NCBI GenBank assembly: GCA_946800325.1
Contig: OX326959.1
Location: forward strand, 22,683,742-22,747,741
Length of the DNA stretch: 64,000 nucleotides
DNA from: Luzula sylvatica
Taxonomy: Eukaryota > Streptophyta > Magnoliopsida > Poales > Juncaceae
Reading direction: 5' to 3'
Shown here: positions 1-10,808 of the stretch, piece by piece
How the letters are laid out: every line of letters begins with the position of its first letter
Position numbering within the stretch: the stretch's first letter is position 1
Made by a program: the position numbers and the translations under genes
Notes under the pieces: model-generated
Seen by the model: the letters and a program-made list of their open reading frames with translations, nothing else
Databases searched by the model: none
What the model was told of the DNA's origin: nothing

Positions 1-125
1 CGAATCGGGTATTTTGTTTTCGGGTAATACCCGACCCACGGGTATTTTTTTCGGGTAATACCCGTCCCGTTCGGGTCGGGTACCCGCGGGTTTCGGGTTT
101 TACCCGACCCATTGACATCCCTAGT
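1..125. mobile_element. Right end of a hAT-like non-autonomous element (cut by window edge)
   Basis: The first 125 bases are a run of inverted CGGGTA/TACCCG motifs ending in TTGACATCCCTAG. Read on the other strand this is CTAGGGATGTCAATGGGTCGG, a terminus typical of plant hAT-superfamily MITEs (TAGGG start, GGGTA-rich subterminal palindromes). The rest of the element lies left of the window, so the target duplication cannot be checked. Confidence 0.5.
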
Positions 126-654
126 TTATGTACATAAATGAGTAGAAAATATGATCATACAAAATCAATGAATAATTAATGATCTAAATTTTTTCCACAT
201 GTCCAAATTTAATTGTTAAAATGAATGTGATGATGTGACACAAGAAATTGCACAAAGTTAGATTCAAAATAGATCCAAAATAGGAATGTGGGTAAATTAT
301 AACATATTGCTCAACACACTCTATGTCCTTCATAACAACCTGCATCGTTTTTTATGTCAAGCCGTCTTCAAAAAGTGTGTTGTGTGAGAAAAGAAACCGA
401 GTGACAAAAACAACACATTCCTAAATATATACATAAACCAACACACAATATTCCAACTTTACATGACCAAATTACAAAACTTCCTAAAACCGAATGCGAA
501 GCGGTAGAGGCTTTACTAACAAAACGGTCCCCCCTCCCTATTATTAACAAAAACCTTAACAAACTACCATATTTATGTCCCACCTCCCATCAACCCTCAA
601 ACCTAATTTCATACCCCTAGACATCTTCACCTCGTACTCGTACTGACAGACACC
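126..654. other. Upstream region of the CIPK gene, no feature recognised
   Basis: AT-rich non-coding DNA between the hAT-like end and the kinase start codon. The last 60 bases are C-rich and look like a 5' untranslated leader, but no convincing TATA box or defined cis-element is visible. Confidence 0.4.
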
Positions 655-2249
655 ATGCCGGGCTCAATCAAATATGGTAATGGTGATCCTCGAGCTGTCG
701 CCGCGGATCATTTCACCGGTAAAATTATTTTCGGAAAGTACGAGATGGGAACACAACTGGGTAGCGGAGCCTTCGGTAAAGTATATCTTGCACGAGTAAT
801 CACCGAGGTCGAAGAGACCGTCGCTATAAAAGTTCTCTGCAAAACACGTATCGCCAAATCAGGATTAATGCTCGATGTGAGACGTGCGATTTTTTCCATG
901 CGGAGGATAAATCATAAAAATGTCGTGAAATTGATTGATGTGATGGCTTCATCAACAAACATTTTTTTGGTTTTGGAGTTGGCAAGAGGGGGGCAGTTGT
1001 TCTCGATGATCAGCGACAAGGGAAGATTGGCTGAGAAGTCAGCGAGGCATTTGTTCAGGCAGTTAATAACAACAATGTCATTTTGTCATTCTCGTGGTGT
1101 TTATCATCGTGATCTCAAGCCTGACAACTTGTTGTTGGATGATTTTGGTAATCTCAAGGTACACACCTTAAAAAGAATTATCTTATATTATATATTTTTT
1201 GAAAATAATATCTTATATTATATTATTTATCTAAATTAGTTAAGCAAGATTGAAATAAATACAACTTGATTAAACTACACTAAGAACCAATGGAGTTGTT
1301 TATCTAAATTAAATTATTATTTTTCTTGCAGATCTCTGACTTTGGACTCGCAGCCTTATCCCCAAATTGTTTCCCAACCAATAATGACATTATCTTCAAA
1401 ACCCTATGTGGCACCCCGGCTTATGCGGCACCCGAAATAATTACAGGGAACCCATATTTTCCAGCCAAAGTCGACGTTTGGGCATGTGGTGTGATCTTAT
1501 TCATGTTTTCAACAGGCTATCTACCTTTTTACGACCAAAATCTAGTTATTCTATACCGCAAAATTTACAAGGCGGATTATCATTGCCCGGAATGGATGTC
1601 GACTGATCTTCAGAATCTCATTTCCAAAATCTTCGACCTGAATCCCATCACCCGTATTTCAATGGATGATATTATGCAGGATCCTTGGTTTCGTGCTGGT
1701 TTGAGTGATAAACAATTGGAGGATCTCAAGCATCATCGTCCTGAAATAGAAGGACGTATTTCAAAAATTGACGCAGAAGATGAATCGAGAAATTTAAATG
1801 CATTTGATTTGATATCTTCATCTTTTGGCATTGATATGTCAATCTTCTTCGTATCGCAGAAAGTAAAAAAAGAATGGCTTTTATCTACTGGCTCGGCGAG
1901 GAACATATTAGAGAAAGTCGAAGAGGTTGGAAAAATTGAAGGATTTACAGTAACTAAACATATTGGAAAAGAAGGGAGGGCTGTGGCTGTGGTAGAAGGC
2001 ATACACGGGCGTCGACTCGCTTGGGTCGACATTTACAAATTGAATGAAGATCTGGCATTGATCGAGTTGGAACAGGGAGACGAAGCCGAAGAAGAGGAAC
2101 ACAAATCAAAATTAGGGTGTTTTTGGAAAAATAAGCTCTTGCCTGCTCTCAAAGAAATTAGACATGGACGTGAGCCAAAAATGCCTATTTCACCAGTCTC
2201 GATATTGACTGGCCCTTCAAGTTCTACATCAAGTTTGGAGGAGTCTTGA
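655..2249 (+). CDS. CIPK: CBL-interacting protein kinase (CIPK / SnRK3), two exons
   Basis: Serine/threonine kinase that in this family is recruited and activated by calcineurin B-like calcium sensors. Exons are 655-1158 and 1332-2249, with intron 1159-1331 (GTACAC...TTGCAG) lying just before the DFG motif. The 473-residue product has a glycine loop GSGAFGKV (36-43), ATP lysine in AIK (59), HRDLKPDN (151-158), DFG (171-173), CGTPAYAAPE ending at 203, the CBL-binding NAF motif (324-326, followed by DLISSS), and a C-terminal phosphatase-interaction region. Length is normal for CIPKs. Two oddities: the alpha-C helix glutamate expected in REISxM is alanine (RRAIFSM, residue 78), and the gene has one intron, whereas the family is usually intronless or has many. 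The start ATG lies in GACACCATGCCG, upstream of the first conserved residues. The family is certain; which CIPK number it is cannot be said. Confidence 0.93.
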
Positions 2250-2920
2250 GGTGTCTGAACCCGATTTGTAAACTAATTCAACGGTTAATAACTGATATCA
2301 AACATGTTATGCATGTAAATATTCAAGTTACTTACTGCGAAGGTAAATATGTGATTTGAGATACCTAATTTTTAAACTAATTTTTGGTTGTCGTGCAATG
2401 TTGAAATATTCTATATTGGTGTGTTGTTTTGTTTGTCTTTTGACACACCCATAAGATTTTGATGTTACCGTATTGTATTATTAATTGGGTTATTGTGTCA
2501 TATTATTTTGTTATATTTATTTATTGTTATGATTAAATCAAAAAAATTTAGATAGTATTTATGATTTTTTATTTTGTTCCAATTAAGTAAAAAGCTCCAT
2601 TTCTAAGTGATAAATGAATAAATTGATACGATTTCATACATGCATATGTACTAAATGGATATGTTTTAAATGAGTATATAATAAGTAAATGAACTCGATA
2701 TACATATATAATATTTTAATCAAACACATATATTTATTTTATTTATCGTTAATTAACAACACATCAATTCAATTGATGTGAGCAAATTTTGTGGGCACAA
2801 ATGCATTTTACTTTCTAAAACTTGTAGATTGGTGACGAAAGTGGCTCTCCTAAAGTCTGTAGTGCTCATAGTTTGTCAATGAATTAATGTTTGTCAAAAT
2901 CAAATGTATTTTCACAAGCA
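2250..2920. other. 3' flank of the CIPK gene, AT-rich, nothing recognised
   Basis: Non-coding AT-rich DNA from the kinase stop codon to the target duplication of the Mutator-like element. The first ~150 bases presumably include the kinase 3' UTR. Confidence 0.4.
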
Positions 2921-4143
2921 TACTCCAAACAGCAATGATACATACCTCACTTTTTTCCCCACTTATTTTCCCGAATGATGACATGGCAAGTTTTGGTGTT
3001 CCATGTCATTAAACCAGTTTTTTTTCAGAAAAACTAGTCTAAAAAGCAATCTTCTTTTTTACTTCACTCCCATCGTAGAAGAGAGAGAAAGAGAGAACAA
3101 GAGCGATAGCGAGAAACAACAGCGAAGAAACCTAGATGAAACCTAGATGAGAGGCGGATCGATCGACGGAGAGAAAGACGGATCTCACCATAGTAAGGCC
3201 CGAGCAAGAGAGAGGCGGATTGAACAAGCCGTTGCCATCAATGTCGAAGAGACACAATCTGAGCCGCAGCCATGAATCCCCTGCCATGAACTTGAGTCAC
3301 TTTCACGAATTCGTTGCCATGAATCTAAGCCACCAGATGCTACTCATTACTTCATCAAATGATACACCTTTCTCCGAAATTAATTAGAATTTTTTTGACT
3401 GGTAATTAGTTAGGCTTTTTTGGTGTGGTAGTTAATTAGGACTCTTGAGTATATAAAGTGCAGTTTTTTCAATCAATTTTTTCGAAATTAGTGTTTTTAA
3501 GTTTCTAATTTTTCATCAATTTCTTGAATTTCCAATGTTTTTTTCTACTGAAATGAGGAGTTTCCCAATTAAGTTTAATTAATGTAATCAATTTGGTTTC
3601 TTGTTTCTTAAATTAGGGATAATTAAGCTAATCAATCCAATGTTCCCAATTTATGGCAGTTCTTTTTCAAATTAGGTGTTATTTAACATACATTTAATGC
3701 TGGTTTCGAAAATGCTTGACCGGCACTGCACACACAATTAGATGTTGATTGGTTGATCTCGAAGGCTCGAGCAAGAGAGAGGCGGGTTGATCGATCTCGA
3801 AGAGAAACACATCTCACATCAAGAGTTGGACTTGTTTTTTCATATCCCTTATGTTATTTTTTGAGTTGTTGTTTTGATGATAAACATTAATTATTTGTTA
3901 TTCAATGGGAATTATTCATTAGTGTTTCTTAAATTATTGTTCTTCTTTGTTAAAATAGAGTGATAATTTTGAATGGCTGTTTTGATGATAAAATATATTA
4001 AGAGTCACTGACTATTTTTTTCGAATGACTGTTTTGATGATAAAACATATTAGGAGTCACTGACTATTCGACTACAAACAACTAACTCCTCAACATCAAA
4101 TATTTCAATGATAATTTTGAGAACACAATGAGTCTTAAAGTAA

Positions 4144-4800
4144 TATGGATTATTCGGGAGATCCCCTAAATAATCAGGGTATAGCCTTCATTGTCAAAAA
4201 TAATGCAGACAAATATTGTATGTCAAAGCAAAGGGTTATAAGGAATATCATTCTAGTTTAGAAGGGGAGCTGAGAGCAATGAATATGGCTCTACAGGCCA
4301 CAGCAGAAAGATTTCCACAAAGAGAATGCGTATTCTTCTCTGACAATCTAGAAGTAATTCAATTGCTGAATGAAAATAACTCCCCAAATACTGTACAGCC
4401 ATCTGAGTGGCAGGCAATTCGATGCGCCAGAGAATGTATCCGGTGGAAAAATAGGGTTAAAAATCCTAGTTTTGCATGGATTTCGAGAGGGACCAATGTG
4501 GAGGCGGATAGCATAGCTAATATGGCTAGGCTTACGCAGAGAAATTACGAGGATTTTATGTTCCCAAGACTCATGTAGAGAAACATATGAATCCCATGAA
4601 GGACACAGGAAGACGAAGCCAACTTCCTTTTTACGATTAGATTTTTTATTTTAAGTATTTCTTATTTGATTTTATTTGTGGTTAGGGTAGTTTAGGGGTA
4701 AGTTTTTACTTTCTGTCTCCATTGTAATATATGCCATGTAGCTCCTTTCCATTGTGAATTAAGTTGCCCACGGGCTTGAGATAAAAAAAAAAAAAAAAAA
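4144..4800 (+). mobile_element. 5'-truncated LINE insertion with RNase H domain and poly(A)
   Basis: A 17-bp target duplication (AATGAGTCTTAAAGTAA) flanks it at 4127-4143 and 4801-4817, and the right end is a ~20-base A tract. Codons from about 4190 to 4578 give an RNase H-like (RVT_3-type) domain: GIAFIVKNNADKYC, then after a one-base frameshift near 4215, LEGELRAMNMAL, SDNLEVIQLL and RGTNVEADSIANMA. This is the C-terminal end of a plant L1-type polyprotein, so the insertion keeps only the last ~650 bases. It sits inside the MULE and is therefore the younger event. Confidence 0.88.
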
Positions 4801-4939
4801 AATGAGTCTTAAAGTAACTAACACAACGATAATTTTGAGAACACAATGACTATCTCTCTCCGTGAATGAAAGATTCTCATGCCCCCCTGCTTGAATTTGT
4901 AAGGACGTACAAGTTTTGCTCAAATTAATTCCCGCACTA

Positions 4940-5377
4940 TTATTTAATTCGAGTTTTTTTTTTCACCGATTCACTAATAAACCGATTACTCTTGTAAAAC
5001 TTATACTTTCCGGGAGTATGATTATGGTTGTGTTCCAAATTAACACTACTTATTCTCCATGATGCGTTTGAGTTTCTAACCAAATTAAGTCGAGCCGGGC
5101 ATTCAATTTTAGTTTGTCGACGCGGTTTAAGAGGATTTGTTCCTTTCCCCTTTGGTTTTCCACCGCGACTACATTCGAAAGTTATATGTTTCAACTCCCC
5201 ATCTACTCTTTTACAAGTCTTTTTCGCCACACCAAACCCGTTCTTTTTTGCGCATTTAGCATAGTACAAAAATGCTTCATCCTCGTTATCAAATATCATA
5301 TCTATTTTTGGTTCCTCCACCTCCACCATATCTTCATCTTGGACATCAATACCGCATACTGCATCCGGATCCTCCAT
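4940..5377 (-). CDS. FAR1/FHY3-type DNA-binding-domain protein carried by the MULE
   Basis: A 145-codon reading frame starting at the ATG at 5377 (the sequence just upstream is TTG and not needed). Residues ~25-125 form the FAR1 DNA-binding domain of the WRKY-GCM1 zinc-finger type: DNEDEAFLYYAKCAKKNGF, then CARLNLV-like core (IECPARLNLVRN) and the final LEHNHNH. FAR1 proteins derive from Mutator-like transposases. This one has the N-terminal DNA-binding module only, with no transposase (MULE) domain and no SWIM finger before the stop at 4940. It could be a truncated transposase or a short FAR1-related-factor-like product. It lies inside the element's right half, in antisense orientation to the nested LINE. 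Confidence 0.75.
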   Translation of the reverse strand: MEDPDAVCGIDVQDEDMVEVEEPKIDMIFDNEDEAFLYYAKCAKKNGFGVAKKTCKRVDGELKHITFECSRGGKPKGKGTNPLKPRRQTKIECPARLNLVRNSNASWRISSVNLEHNHNHTPGKYKFYKSNRFISESVKKKTRIK

Positions 5378-5833
5378 CAATTATCTACAACATAAATTAT
5401 GGTGTTTAGAAAAGATTTTAAAATTCAAGAACAAAAATATGAAACATATGCATTTTTTTCACAGGGGATTTTTTCAACATGGGTCTTTTTAATTTGAGAA
5501 AGAACAAAAATGTTGAGAGAGATGAATAATTTCAACAAAATAAGGAGAGATGAGGAATTTCAAAAGAGAATACAAACCTCTTAGCAATTCACCTTAGCAA
5601 TTCACCTTGGAAAACCCTAGTTCTTGAAACAAGCGGGAAGAAAAAAGGAGCACACAGTAGGAAGGAAAAATGAGAAATGAGAGGTGTATTTTTTCAACAA
5701 AACCATAAAGTCAATAAGTCAAGAAGCCCAATTTAAAAAAATACATTGCTGATGTGGCAAACCATGGCCACATCATCATTCGGGAATAAAAGTGGGGAAA
5801 TTGGTGAGGTTCATATCATTGCTGTACTCCAAA

Positions 5834-6570
5834 TAAGAAAAATATTTCTGCAACTAATGCATTTCATTTTCACCGTTATGATCTTACATTTTACATAATT
5901 TTCAAGGAACATAATTTTTCTTCTATGGTTATTTTGTTATTATGTCATAAAAAAAATCAATATATAGTGTGAAAACAATAAATTTTAACAATAAAATATA
6001 GAATTATTCTAAAAATTATCGAAATAAATAGAGTTACAAATTAATTCCATACATGATAAAAACCTCTAATCAAGAGATAGTAACCCTTCTAAACATCAAA
6101 TTTTCAATCAACACGATCTTGATCATCGAAAGAATGAAAATCAAATTCTTGGTTTTCCATATCTTAGAGAAAAAACTTTTTTGTTGTATAAAACCAGGTT
6201 TGAATTTCAGTCTTGCTTTTATGAAACATCAAACTACATAACTGGTATTTTTATAGTTAGGAAATGTGCTTCTGGTTTTCACAACACCAGAAATTGAATT
6301 GCCTTTGTTAAAACCGGTATTCCAACTGTCAGTTGGATGACTCAACTGAATAGGTACATGTTTTAATTTTGCATGATTCAACCTTACATAGGCAAAACTT
6401 GTGTGAATATTATTCTTTGTTATCCCCACTTAAATATCTTATTTGTGCTGTTTGCTTTATTAAAAAAAAAATGAGCTTTCGTTACTTTTTACATATTGCA
6501 TAGATGAGAGAGCATTTCGATATTCTTTCTAATGAGAAATTGGTGGAAATCATCAGAACGTTAGTCGAAC
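5834..6570. other. Intergenic DNA, nothing recognised
   Basis: AT-rich spacer between the MULE and the CIPK pseudogene. No coding homology, terminal repeats or tandem repeats seen. Confidence 0.4.
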
Positions 6571-6960
6571 CAATCTTGGACAAGTAATCCCTGACGTGGA
6601 AGAGACCGTCTCTATAAACGTTATTTGTAAAACACGTCTTGCCAAATCAGGATAAATGCGCAACGTGAGATGTGAGATTTTTTCCATGCGGAGAATAAAT
6701 CATCAAAATGTCGTGAAATTGATAGAATGTGATGACTTCATCAACGAACATTTTTTGGGTTTTGGAGTTGGCACAAGGAGCGAAGTTGATCAGCGACAAG
6801 AGGAGATTGGCTGAGGAGTCGGCGAGGAATTTGTTTAGGCAGTTAATAACAATAATGTCATTTTGTCATTCTCGCGGCGTTTATCATCGTGATCTCAATC
6901 CCGGATACTTGTTGTTGGATGATTTTGGTAATCTCAAGGCACATGTTTAAAAATAAATTC
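6571..6960 (+). pseudogene. Truncated duplicate of CIPK exon 1
   Basis: Matches the CIPK gene from about base 790 to the first bases of its intron: GAAGAGACCGTC, TTTTTTCCATGCGG, CATTCTCGxGGxGTTTATCA and GGTAATCTCAAGG are shared. The glycine loop and start codon are missing, an in-frame TAA follows KSG, and several small deletions break the frame. HRDLKP has become HRDLNP, and the splice donor GT after CTCAAG is GC. The match running into the intron shows a DNA-level duplication, not a retrocopy. It lies about 5.8 kb downstream in the same orientation. Dead relic. Confidence 0.88.
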
Positions 6961-7475
6961 TCGAGGCCGTTTGGGAAATGCAATTAGTAGAAGGGAATCA
7001 GATTATAAGGAGGAGGAGAAAAAAAATTCTGTTATTTGTAATTCTACATATTGTTTGGATGTCTAAGATGATATTAGAAATTAGTATAATGTTATTGGAA
7101 TATAATAATACTAGGGATTATAAATGAATTATACAATAATAATAAAATGCTCGTATTATATTCATTATATCCATATAATTAATATAACATTATCTAATTG
7201 TATTATAATAATTTTATATAACAATAATATTAAATGTGTCATTAAATATTATAATATTATATTTTATCTATATAATACGATACTATTCTCTATAATAATA
7301 TATATTTATATTAAAATATATAATATAATTACTATTTATAATATTTTTTTACATTATTATAATGATATGTAATATAATATTAATTATATGGAAATAATAT
7401 TAATATTGTAATTTATCCAAATAATATTATTATTTATAATTATATATGACATATTATATTAATTATATATATATA
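6961..7475. other. Extremely AT-rich spacer
   Basis: Almost pure A/T from about 7080 onward with ATAATATT-like words. There is no coding sequence. It is the landing site of the fold-back element that follows. Confidence 0.5.
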
Positions 7476-7484
7476 ATATAACTA

Positions 7485-8668
7485 GGGAAAATTTCAAATA
7501 ACCCCCTAACTTTTCTTGAATTTGCGAAAAACCCCCTAACTTTTGAGAAACTCCAAAAACCTCCCTACATACAAGATTTTATTTTCAATTACCCCCCTAT
7601 AGGGATATTTCATGGTATTACAATTCTCTTGGACCAAAATACCCCTCTATTTTTCATCTTTAAATTTAATAAACATATTTTTATATTATTTTATTAATTT
7701 ATTAATTAAAATCACTATAAATATTTCTTAACATATACTAATTTAAAAAAATATATGTCATATACATAATTTTAATCTTTTATTTATTATACATATTATC
7801 ATAGAAAACTGTAATTAAATAAAAAAATGATATTAAAAATATTTCTGAAAATATCTTGACCAATTAATATTATTCTAGTATTTAATTTTAATGTTAAATA
7901 GTTGTTAGTAAAAATAGTTACTGAATAGTTTTTCTTGTCAAATTAACAACAAATGAATGAAAATTAAAACTAGCCTTAAAATAATACTGTTGTTAATTTT
8001 AATTTCATCCACTAGTTTTGTAGTAACTATTTTTTTATTTCAGTAGCTAGTTTTTTAGTAACTATTTTTATTAACAATTATTGATTTCATCAGCTAATTT
8101 GCTAATAGTTGTTAATAAAAAATAATTACTACAAAACTAGCTGTTGAAATTAGAACAAACGACAATATTATTTTAATACTAGTTTGAATGTTCACTCATG
8201 CATTGCTAATTTGGTACGAAATACTATTTAGTAGCTATTTTTATTAACAACTATTGAACATTAAAACTAAATACTAGAATAATATTAATTTATCAAGATA
8301 TTTTCAGAAATATTTTTATAGCATTTTTTATTTAATTTTAGTTTTCTATGATAAAATACATAATAAATAAAAGATTAAAATTATGTATATGACATATAGT
8401 TTTTTTAAATTAGTTTATGTTAAGAAATATTTATGGTGACATTAAATTAATAAAATAATAAAATAATACAAAAATATGTTTACTAAATTGAAATATGAAA
8501 ATAGAGGGGTATTTTGGTCCAAAAAAAAATTATAATATCATGAAATACCTTTATAGGGGGGTAATTGAAAAGGAAACCTTGTATGTAGGTTTTTTTTTGG
8601 AGTTTCTCAAAAGTTAGGGGGGTTTTTGCAAATTCAAGAAAAGATAGGGGGTTATTTGAAAATTTCCC
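7485..8668. mobile_element. Long fold-back MITE, Mutator-type, 9-bp target duplication
   Basis: ATATAACTA at 7476-7484 is repeated exactly at 8669-8677. The 1184 bases between are essentially one large inverted repeat: GGGAAAATTTCAAATAACCC at the left mirrors GGGTTATTTGAAAATTTCCC at the right, and the two arms can be followed to a centre near 8075. Each outer arm carries two spaced copies of CCCCCTAACTTTT, then a TACCCCTCTATTTT/AAAATAGAGGGGTA pair. It has no coding capacity. The 9-bp duplication points to mobilisation by a Mutator transposase. Confidence 0.9.
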
Positions 8669-8984
8669 ATATAACTATTGTGTATAATAGTTATTATATT
8701 ATTACAATAATATAGAAGATTATATTAATTATATATATTGAATAAATATAATATAATTATTCTTTGATTATAATCTTTTGTTTCGCCTTAATGTATATTA
8801 ATAACTATTTAAATACCCGTGACTTCGCTGCGGGTTTCTGAATTGTATTGTCTATACTACAATTCTCAGTTCATAGAATTCTCAATTCTCATGAATGAAC
8901 TTCATCAATAGTGTGCCTACTGTTATCAATAACAGTACAACGAATATATATTGAAAAATATTTTTTTCTTAATGTATATCATAA

Positions 8985-9480
8985 AATGAAGGGAATTATC
9001 CCGTACCCAGGCCAGCGCAGCCGATATGAAGGCCCGGTCCGGTTCCCAAATCCCGAGATCACGCTTCGATATCGATGGTACTATGCAAAGTAGGATATAC
9101 GATTACCAGCGTGAAATTGATCACGCACGACGGGTTGATCGCTCGCATCCTTCTCTTCTTCGGTGTCACGTTGGTGACTAGCCCGTGCGTCCCATACCAC
9201 ACGTCTCCCACCGTCTTGACACGTCTCCGGTTGTCTTCGTGCGTCCCATGTCCACACGATTCCACAGCCTTTCACTCCTTTACTTCTCCGGTTTGATCAC
9301 AAACGAAGAGCCACAAAGTGCGAACTCCTCTACTTGTATCCACCGTGAGTCGTAGCACCTCGGTCGCGGATGCACCTGCCTAGACGATGCACCGGCGAAC
9401 TTGCATGATTGCGTTTGATTCTCTAATCCGAGAAAACCCATTTTCTCTTTTCTCTTTTTCTCATCACACCCATTCAACTA
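8985..9480. repeat. Dispersed repeat R1, copy 1
   Basis: About 490 bases that recur in inverted orientation at 56950-57358. Shared blocks include GGGAATTATCCCGT at the edge, GTGAAATTGATCACGCA, CTTCTCCGGTTTGATCACAA, GTGAGTCGTAG and CCTAGACGATGCACCGGCGA. The block is GC-richer than its surroundings. It may be the LTR or leader of an unrecognised retroelement; no tRNA primer site is visible beside it. Confidence 0.6.
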
Positions 9481-10680
9481 TTGATGGTGTTCTCTAATTT
9501 CTGGACTGAATTAGACTTCAATTTATTGAATAATCTGATTCTGAATTGTCTGAATAGAGAGAGAGAGAGAGAAACATCCTATTTATACAACATATGATAA
9601 GGATGTGCCAAGAGGTATGTATATCTACTATACACATTTTCAAACAGAAACTGCATACAACCTTTCAGTATTCTGTCAGAACGAAAATATCAAATCGTTC
9701 CAACCGACTTTGAACATTTACGAAAGTTGTAGATAATCTTATTATCTTTCCAACCCAATTGGATCCATCCCAGTTGGAGTTCGGACCCGAAAGTCACGCC
9801 CATTAGAACGACACTGATACGTCGCTCAAATGGAAAATCTTACAACATGAAAGTTCTAGATAATCTCATTATCTAACTAACCCAATTTGAATCATTCAAA
9901 TCGGAGTTACCTACGGAAAGTTATACCAGTCTTACTAATCTGTTTAGTATGCCCACGAACGCGTACGTTCGTTTGTCCTACGTACCATTTTAGCGTTGAT
10001 CCAAAACTGTATTTCCTTCAGTCGGATACGTATACGTGTCCGTATCCGTGCAACATAGCTCAAACATCTTTGATAAAGTGACACAGTGTGTTTAGTTGAA
10101 ATGATTAATATTCTTAATTGAATGAATAAACAAGTCAATTAATATTTATTAATATTAACATATTAAAATGAATTGACGTCTCAATTAAACGTGTCAATTA
10201 ATTCTTAATTAAAGCGTTAATCAATCCATTTTACTACCTCAACAAAGGAGCTGAGATGAGTTTGGGGGACGAAATATATTTTCCCTAATTTACAGAGGTA
10301 GAATGTTCAATGAACAATAACGAACCATTAATATATCAACAATAATATTATGTTTTGGTATATAATTTATTTAATGAAATTAAATTTCTCGAAGATCCCA
10401 TCATGATTATTATCTGTGGTTGAGAACATAACTTCTCCAATTTTATTCAACTCGAGGGATACAAATACAATACTACTACTTGGACTGTCGGACTTGGCGG
10501 GCAGCCACAAGTCTCGTGACTCGTAGTCGTTGCCAAACCTACCCAGATCGATGCTTCCTCTCCTTTTGCTTACTAATGGGGGCGTCCCTTATTCGAAATC
10601 TTCTGTCACATACTATCTACGAAATGGAGATAATCCAACAACCTCGTGAAGTCAGGATGGGTAGTTAGAAGAAAGAATGC
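9481..10680. other. Spacer upstream of the CHI-like gene, probable decayed retroelement sequence
   Basis: Follows repeat R1 and contains a (GA)n tract near 9557 and paired phrases (GTTGTAGATAATCTTATTATCT / GTTCTAGATAATCTCATTATCT), suggesting duplicated leader-type sequence. No coding region is supported. Confidence 0.35.
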
Positions 10681-10682
10681 GT

Positions 10683-10689
10683 ACCTACC
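10683..10689 (+). promoter_or_regulatory. AC-type MYB element in the CHI-like promoter
   Basis: ACCTACC, the AC-I element bound by R2R3-MYB factors in many phenylpropanoid and flavonoid promoters, lies about 125 bases upstream of the start codon. The match is exact; its use here is inferred from the gene's family. Confidence 0.45.
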
Positions 10690-10808
10690 ACCAGGTACCC
10701 CTGCAATTAAAACCCCTCTCCCTCTCAAACCCTAAAAATAATAATCCCACACGAAATTCGCTCACTCATCCTCAAACCTCCAAACTCTTTATCTCTTTCA
10801 ACCGAACA

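Larger units (their letters stand above)
2930..5824. mobile_element. Mutator-like element (MULE) with 9-bp target duplication
   Basis: The 9-mer TACTCCAAA occurs at 2921-2929 and again at 5825-5833. The DNA between begins CAGCAATGATACATACCTCA and ends with an imperfect inverted copy (TGAGGTTCATATCATTGCTG), extending through CCCGAATGATGA about 40 bases in. A 9-bp duplication plus inverted termini is the Mutator signature. The interior holds a FAR1 DNA-binding-domain ORF on the minus strand near the right end and a nested LINE fragment. GA-rich and CT-rich leader-like stretches lie just inside each end. No MULE transposase core is visible, so this looks like a non-autonomous or gene-carrying copy. 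Confidence 0.85.

Noticed and set aside
7124..7372. 82-codon frame rich in Ile, Tyr and Asn
   Set aside because: Product of pure AT sequence, with no start context or conserved pattern.
8812..8836. Hairpin ACCCGTGACTTCGCTGCGGGT resembling a Helitron 3' hairpin
   Set aside because: No CTRR terminus at the right distance and no matching 5' end found.
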